Assembly (NCBI GenBank): GCA_021160765.1
Contig: JAGHBW010000242.1
Location: forward strand, 1 to 9,341
From: Thermoplasmata archaeon
GTDB taxonomy: Archaea > Thermoplasmatota > Penumbrarchaeia > Penumbrarchaeales > EX4484-36
Length of the DNA stretch: 9,341 nt
Reading direction: 5' to 3'
Within the stretch, counting starts at the first letter, position 1. Each line of letters begins with the position of its first letter. The position numbers and the translations under genes are program-made. The notes below the pieces were generated by a model that saw only the letters and a program-made list of their open reading frames with translations, did no database searches and had not been told where the DNA came from. Shown piece after piece: positions 6,145-9,341 of the stretch.

Positions 6145-7103
6145 CGGATGACCTCCAGACGAATGCTCTTGAGCAGTTCTTCAAAAGAATATTCACCATC
6201 TAAAGAAATGTCTTCAAAATAATAACGCATCAAAACTATCTTTTTTAGGCTGTCAGAAAACAGTTTTTTTGAAAAATTCTTTCCAATCAATATCCCACCT
6301 CTACATTCATTTCCCAGTTCCCGGAGGTATCCCTCCAGTTGAAGTCTGTCAGATGGACCGGCTTTGCCTGTTTTGACCTCAATTACCACTCTTTCCGAGA
6401 AGGCGTTGGGGTGCTTTCTTTTGATCAATATATCAACATGCCCCTCCGGCAACGCCTTCTCCCCCAGAACCTCAAAATCTTTTACTTCTCCCTTCAGGGA
6501 AAAAATTTCCAGTATCTTTTTTAACACACCTCCCCGCATTATATATTTTTTGAGAAGCGATTGAAGAATAAGTTCACTGAAATGAAACCTCTCAGGAGGA
6601 GTGTTTTTTCCTTTGTTAAAGAATATTCTGGGTATGAATGTCTCTCCCTCTATTTTTAACTCCTCTGTTTTTCCATTAAAAACCTCCCCCATGGACGATA
6701 CATTGTAGAAGGTTATGGTATCTCCCTGAAAGTGCGTTTTCCGATACCCACCCCTTAAAAGGAGGTTCTCTGCAACATAAGAAAACTCCTCCCTCACCAT
6801 GGGTTCATTCAAGGCTCTTTCCTGCTTGAGATATAGGCGGAATGGGAAGGAATAGGTTCTTCCACTGCGGAAGGTTATGGGTTTCCACGGTGGGAGGTTC
6901 TCTGCATCTCTATAGGCTTCCTTTCTCATAACCCTGTATAAATTATGTACTCTCGCACCATACAAGAATGAGATGTAATCTCCCACATCAATCTCCTGGT
7001 ATGTCCAGAAACCTGCAAGGCTGTTGGTAAACCCAGCCATAGAATATTTCACACACAGGTTGAGGTTCTCCTTATTTGAAACAGATATGAGATAATACGA
7101 CAT
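6141..7103 (-). CDS. EVE (PUA-like) domain fused to a PD-(D/E)XK nuclease; putative modification-dependent endonuclease
   Basis: A 320-residue protein. Residues 1 to about 95 look like an EVE/PUA-like domain: YYLISVSNKEN at the start, GDYISFLYG (41-49), a following strand HNLYRVMRKEAY, then a W-containing stretch and YSFPFRLYL (84-92). EVE domains bind modified bases in DNA. Residues 96-170 (with AENLLLRGGYRKTHFQ) match no domain I can name. Residues 175-320 form a nuclease domain: GHVDILI (Asp224), VVIEVKTGKA (Glu242, Lys244) and QLEGYL (Gln255, Tyr259), the D...ExK...QxxxY pattern of NucS/RecB-like nucleases. ATG 7103 is preferred over the in-frame ATG at 7115: GGTGAT lies four bases upstream, and the TATA-like stretch 7119-7132 suits a start there. 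Its stop overlaps the 81-residue gene. Base composition is clearly AT-richer than the flanking operons. The likely role is cutting DNA with modified bases; repair is the alternative. Domain calls are from motifs only. Confidence 0.82.
   Translation of the reverse strand: MSYYLISVSNKENLNLCVKYSMAGFTNSLAGFWTYQEIDVGDYISFLYGARVHNLYRVMRKEAYRDAENLPPWKPITFRSGRTYSFPFRLYLKQERALNEPMVREEFSYVAENLLLRGGYRKTHFQGDTITFYNVSSMGEVFNGKTEELKIEGETFIPRIFFNKGKNTPPERFHFSELILQSLLKKYIMRGGVLKKILEIFSLKGEVKDFEVLGEKALPEGHVDILIKRKHPNAFSERVVIEVKTGKAGPSDRLQLEGYLRELGNECRGGILIGKNFSKKLFSDSLKKIVLMRYYFEDISLDGEYSFEELLKSIRLEVIR
6151..6156 (-). promoter_or_regulatory. Strong ribosome binding site for the 81-residue protein
   Basis: GGAGGT on the minus strand, six bases before ATG 6144 and within the last codons of the EVE-nuclease gene. 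It argues that the small overlapping gene is translated in its own right. Confidence 0.65.
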
Positions 7104-7118
7104 GCGTATCACCATCCT

Positions 7119-7132
7119 ATTAAATATTTATG
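7119..7132 (-). promoter_or_regulatory. TATA box of the EVE-nuclease operon
   Basis: The AT-only stretch (minus strand CATAAATATTTAAT, 7132-7119) lies about 25 bases before ATG 7103, so transcription would begin at or very near that codon. It lies in the 49-base gap after the acetyltransferase stop, so the EVE-nuclease pair has its own promoter and is not just the tail of the transporter operon. GGTGAT at 7113-7108 could serve as a ribosome site on read-through transcripts. Confidence 0.5.
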
Positions 7133-7152
7133 ATGAATGAAAATGTGATGCG

Positions 7153-7587
7153 TCATCCCTCCTCCGCCCTCTTCAGTAATTTGTAGAGCCCCCTGAACTC
7201 TCCAACGCTTCTTAATCCCATCTTTCTGTAGAAGCCCCGGGCGGGGGAGTGGGTGGAATGGTTGAAGATCATGTAAAATCTAGCCCCCCTCTCCTTCAGC
7301 CTCCTCTCCATCTCCTTAAGAAGAGCACTTCCTATCCCCCTCCTCTGAAACTCTGGAAGGACTGCTAAATGATATATAACAGCGAAATTTCCAGAGAACA
7401 TGCCCATAACGGCCCCCACAACCTCCCCATCCACTTCCGCCACCAGAAAGAGGTCTGGATTCCTCCTGTGAAAGGCCATAATGTCTTTCTTGTTGTCCAT
7501 GTACCAGACGTAAAGGTTTGTCTCCTTCCACACCCTCACACATCCCGTATAGTCATCCTCGGTGAACTCCCTTATCAGGGCCTCCAT
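7153..7587 (-). CDS. GNAT-family N-acetyltransferase
   Basis: A 144-residue single-domain GNAT protein that would transfer an acetyl group from acetyl-CoA to an amine. It begins ALIREFTEDDY (first strand and helix), has FLVAEVDGEVVGAVMG (central strands), the acetyl-CoA-binding LAVLPEFQRRGIGSALL motif, and the late ARGFYRKMGL motif before the last strands. The substrate cannot be told; RimI-like protein acetylation is one option. ATG 7587 is chosen because GGAGG lies six bases upstream (7598-7594) and family similarity begins at once; an in-frame extension to 7665 lies inside the DUF357 gene and has no family character. The start codon lies one base after the DUF357 stop, so it is the last gene of the transporter operon. 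Confidence 0.9.
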   Translation of the reverse strand: MEALIREFTEDDYTGCVRVWKETNLYVWYMDNKKDIMAFHRRNPDLFLVAEVDGEVVGAVMGMFSGNFAVIYHLAVLPEFQRRGIGSALLKEMERRLKERGARFYMIFNHSTHSPARGFYRKMGLRSVGEFRGLYKLLKRAEEG

Positions 7588-7588
7588 C

Positions 7589-7858
7589 CTATCCCTCCAC
7601 GGTGAAGTTCTTAAGAAGGTCTTTGGGCAATCTGGCTTTCCCCATGTGGAGGAGGGCGTCCACATAAGCCCATGAAATCACCGCAGCCTCAAAGGCCTTC
7701 AGATACTCCCCCCTCTCAAAGAAGTACTTTGAATCCTCAAAGTAGCTCCTTGCAAGTTTCATAACCGTTCCTCCCTCCCCCTCTAACGAGCTAAAGACCT
7801 CCTCCATCCTCTCTATCTCCCGGAGTGCCTCTTCCCTCACGTCACACCCATTCTGCAA
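7589..7858 (-). CDS. DUF357 family protein
   Basis: An 89-residue, mostly helical, acidic cytoplasmic protein of the archaeal DUF357 family. The diagnostic part is ARSYFEDSKYFFERGEYLKAFEAAVISWAY read in pieces: YFEDSKYFFERGEY (39-52) then AFEAAVISWAYVDALLHMG. These resemble the helical pairs of HEPN/TPR-like proteins; the function is unknown. Two starts are possible: TTG 7858, which has GGAGG nine bases upstream and overlaps the permease gene by 17 bases, and GTG 7840, one base past the permease stop. The TTG is given because of its better ribosome site. Its tight packing between the permease and acetyltransferase genes indicates co-expression, not necessarily shared function. Confidence 0.85.
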   Translation of the reverse strand: MQNGCDVREEALREIERMEEVFSSLEGEGGTVMKLARSYFEDSKYFFERGEYLKAFEAAVISWAYVDALLHMGKARLPKDLLKNFTVEG

Positions 7859-8639
7859 GTTGCTCAGCCTCCGTGAAAACCCTTTTTCTCAACAGGTAAA
7901 CGGCGGTTAAAGATGTTATGACCCCCCCACCGGTTATCATGAAATAGACGATCATCTGATATTCTGCCGCAACTATGGGGTCCGTTCCCGCCATAAGGAG
8001 CCCAGTCATTGCCCCGGGGATGAATATAACACCAAGGGTCTTAAGTCTGTCCACTGTGGGCATAATGGCCGCTTTAACTGCCTCTCTGCCGTAGCTCTCC
8101 ATGGCCATCCTGGACGGGATCCCCAGGGAGAGGGCGGTCTCAATCCTCTCCCGTCCAAGTTTCATCTCCCTTAGGAACCTCTCAACTGTCAGGGAGCAGA
8201 TGGTCATGGAGTTCCCAAAGACCATACCTGAGAGGGGTATTATGAATTGGGGTGCAAGTGGCATCGCACCGGAGAGGACCAGTATTGTGATTACGGTGAC
8301 CGCACCGGCTAGTATGCTGGGGGTGGTGACGGATTCCGCTTTTGGAAGCCCCGTGGCCCTTTTGGCAGATGTTCTACCTCCAACCACAACCATGGCCAGA
8401 AGGAGTATCCATATCAACAGGTACCAGATGGGGGAGGAGAAGAGGTATGTCAGAAATATCGCCAGGGCGAAGATCTGTACCCCACCCTTGAGGAGGGCGT
8501 AAAGATACTCCTTCTCCATCCCGATCCTCTTTATCCTCAAAAGAAGTGTCGCTATTACTATCAGGACGGCCACAAGAGCCATCCTGATGAGGGCCTCCTC
8601 CGCTGTGTAAGGTATTCCGCTCAATATACCCCCTCCCAT
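7842..8639 (-). CDS. ABC transporter permease, FetB/UPF0014 family
   Basis: A 265-residue integral membrane protein resembling FetB (YbbM, UPF0014). About seven hydrophobic segments can be read: near 17-35, 47-67, 70-87, 108-126, 131-150, 201-218 and 225-250. Family blocks include the GGRTSAKRATG loop (87-97), IIPLSGMVFGNSM (133-145) and the well-conserved LKTLGVIFIPGAMTGLLMAG stretch beginning at 199. The cytoplasmic loop of about 150-200 carries EALSLG-like coupling sequence (ETALSLG). E. coli FetAB is linked to iron homeostasis; metal export is therefore the working guess, but the substrate is not shown by the sequence. ATG 8639 overlaps the ABC ATPase gene by 19 bases, so the two halves of the transporter are translationally linked. 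No strong ribosome site precedes it, which fits coupling. Confidence 0.93.
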   Translation of the reverse strand: MGGGILSGIPYTAEEALIRMALVAVLIVIATLLLRIKRIGMEKEYLYALLKGGVQIFALAIFLTYLFSSPIWYLLIWILLLAMVVVGGRTSAKRATGLPKAESVTTPSILAGAVTVITILVLSGAMPLAPQFIIPLSGMVFGNSMTICSLTVERFLREMKLGRERIETALSLGIPSRMAMESYGREAVKAAIMPTVDRLKTLGVIFIPGAMTGLLMAGTDPIVAAEYQMIVYFMITGGGVITSLTAVYLLRKRVFTEAEQLAEWV

Positions 8640-9301
8640 TGGAACTCATCTCTTCTTCCCACTTTAAGCACCTTCCCTTTCTTTATTGACGCTATTCGGT
8701 CCCCGACCCTCAGGGCCTGGGAGGTGTCATGCGTCACCCAGATGACTGTTATGCCCCTTCCCTTAACCATCTTCAGGATGGTCTCCTCAATCGCCCTCAC
8801 CCTCTTCGGGTCAACACCAGCTGTGGGCTCGTCTAAAAGAAGCGCCTTAGGTTCAAGCGCTATAGCTCTAGCCAGTGCTACCCTCTTCTTCTCACCCCCG
8901 GAGAGCTTCTCAGCGTTCATTTTAAGAAACTCCTCGGTTAGTTCTGCGTCCTTCAGCGCCTTGATGGCCCTCTCTTCATCATTTATACCCTGAGCTAGAA
9001 GGGGCATCATCACATTCTCAAGAACGCTTCCCGGAAACATAACGCTGTTCTGAGGGACAAGGACCACCTCTCTTCTGAGTTCAACGGGGTTAACCTCCCT
9101 TATGTCCCGCCCACCCACCACAATTCTGCCGGAGTCTATCTCAAGCAGACGGTTTATGCACTTCAATAGGGTTGATTTTCCAGATCCGGAAGGACCCACA
9201 AGAGAGAGCACCTCCCCCCTCTCCACCGTTAAATTTACACCTCTCAAAACCTCCTTTTTCCCAAACCTCTTCCTGACCCCTTCAATGAGTATGTAGTTCA
9301 C
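8621..9301 (-). CDS. ABC transporter ATP-binding protein, FetA-like
   Basis: A 226-residue nucleotide-binding subunit that powers the FetB-like permease encoded just downstream. Walker A is GPSGSGKST (36-44), the Q-loop Gln84 lies in LVPQNSVMF, the signature is LSGGEKKR (133-140), Walker B is ALLLDEP (153-159) and the switch histidine is His191 in WVTHDTSQA. Length is normal for a single-domain importer/exporter ATPase. The start is GTG 9301, with a near-perfect GGAGGTG ribosome site five bases upstream and a GTGA overlap with the previous reading frame. PstB-like phosphate ATPases are close relatives; the neighbouring permease decides for the FetAB type. Confidence 0.94.
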   Translation of the reverse strand: MNYILIEGVRKRFGKKEVLRGVNLTVERGEVLSLVGPSGSGKSTLLKCINRLLEIDSGRIVVGGRDIREVNPVELRREVVLVPQNSVMFPGSVLENVMMPLLAQGINDEERAIKALKDAELTEEFLKMNAEKLSGGEKKRVALARAIALEPKALLLDEPTAGVDPKRVRAIEETILKMVKGRGITVIWVTHDTSQALRVGDRIASIKKGKVLKVGRRDEFQWEGVY

Positions 9302-9341
9302 TTAAGCACCTCCTCAGACATCTCCCTGATAAACTCCTTCA
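9298..9341 (-). CDS. C-terminal tail of an upstream gene, product unknown
   Basis: An open frame enters from the right edge and reads KEFIREMSEEVLK before TGA (9300-9298), which overlaps the GTG start of the ABC ATPase (GTGA). The overlap and the ribosome site inside this frame suggest a real upstream operon member. Thirteen residues are too few to name it; a further transporter component is only one possibility. Confidence 0.45.
   Translation of the reverse strand, partial: KEFIREMSEEVLK
9307..9313 (-). promoter_or_regulatory. Ribosome binding site for the ABC ATPase GTG start
   Basis: GGAGGTG on the minus strand, five bases before GTG 9301. It is the strongest Shine-Dalgarno match in the window and fixes a GTG as the start codon. 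Confidence 0.75.

Noticed and set aside
7588..7665. A 26-residue N-terminal extension of the acetyltransferase.
   Set aside because: It lies within the DUF357 gene, lacks GNAT similarity and ignores the GGAGG site before ATG 7587.
8101..8502. A 133-codon plus-strand frame opposite the permease gene.
   Set aside because: It is the reverse of hydrophobic permease codons; the permease has clear family blocks and operon context.

Overview
The window looks like chromosomal DNA from a thermophilic archaeon, probably a euryarchaeote, although the lineage cannot be fixed from the sequence alone. The reasons are AT-rich TATA boxes about 25 bases upstream of starts (at least two genes look leaderless), Shine-Dalgarno sites of the GGAGGTGATC type, heavy use of AGG/AGA for Arg and ATA for Ile, Lys/Glu-rich proteins, and archaeal families (pyrB-pyrI as separate overlapping genes, DUF357, a DUF4143-type archaeal ATPase).

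Layout. 1-508 (-) is the 5' part of a DUF72/YecE-like gene. It diverges from 597-3086 (+), phosphoenolpyruvate synthase (ppsA). 3141-4388 (-) is an AAA+/DUF4143 archaeal ATPase. It is bracketed by two direct copies of a 41-base element (3100-3140 and 4400-4440, 39/41 identical, exactly 1300 bases apart) carrying a TATA box and a perfect TTTGCA-N7-TGCAAA palindrome. 4498-5879 (+) is the pyrB-pyrI operon for aspartate transcarbamoylase. 5899-7103 (-) is a two-gene, AT-richer unit: a 320-residue protein joining an EVE/PUA-like modified-base-binding domain to a PD-(D/E)XK nuclease domain, then an overlapping 81-residue protein of unknown function. 7153-9341 (-) is a tightly packed operon: the tail of an unknown gene, an ABC ATPase and FetB/UPF0014-type permease, a DUF357 protein and a GNAT acetyltransferase.

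How it fits together. ppsA (gluconeogenic PEP formation), pyrBI (first committed step of pyrimidine synthesis) and the FetAB-like transporter are housekeeping. The accessory material is the ATPase unit inserted between ppsA and pyrB, and the EVE-nuclease pair inserted between pyrI and the transporter operon. The EVE-nuclease pair is the best candidate for an undescribed system. Its architecture suggests a compact modification-dependent (type IV-like) restriction or DNA-surveillance enzyme with a co-translated small partner. No RNA genes, CRISPR arrays or intergenic stretches over about 110 bases were seen.
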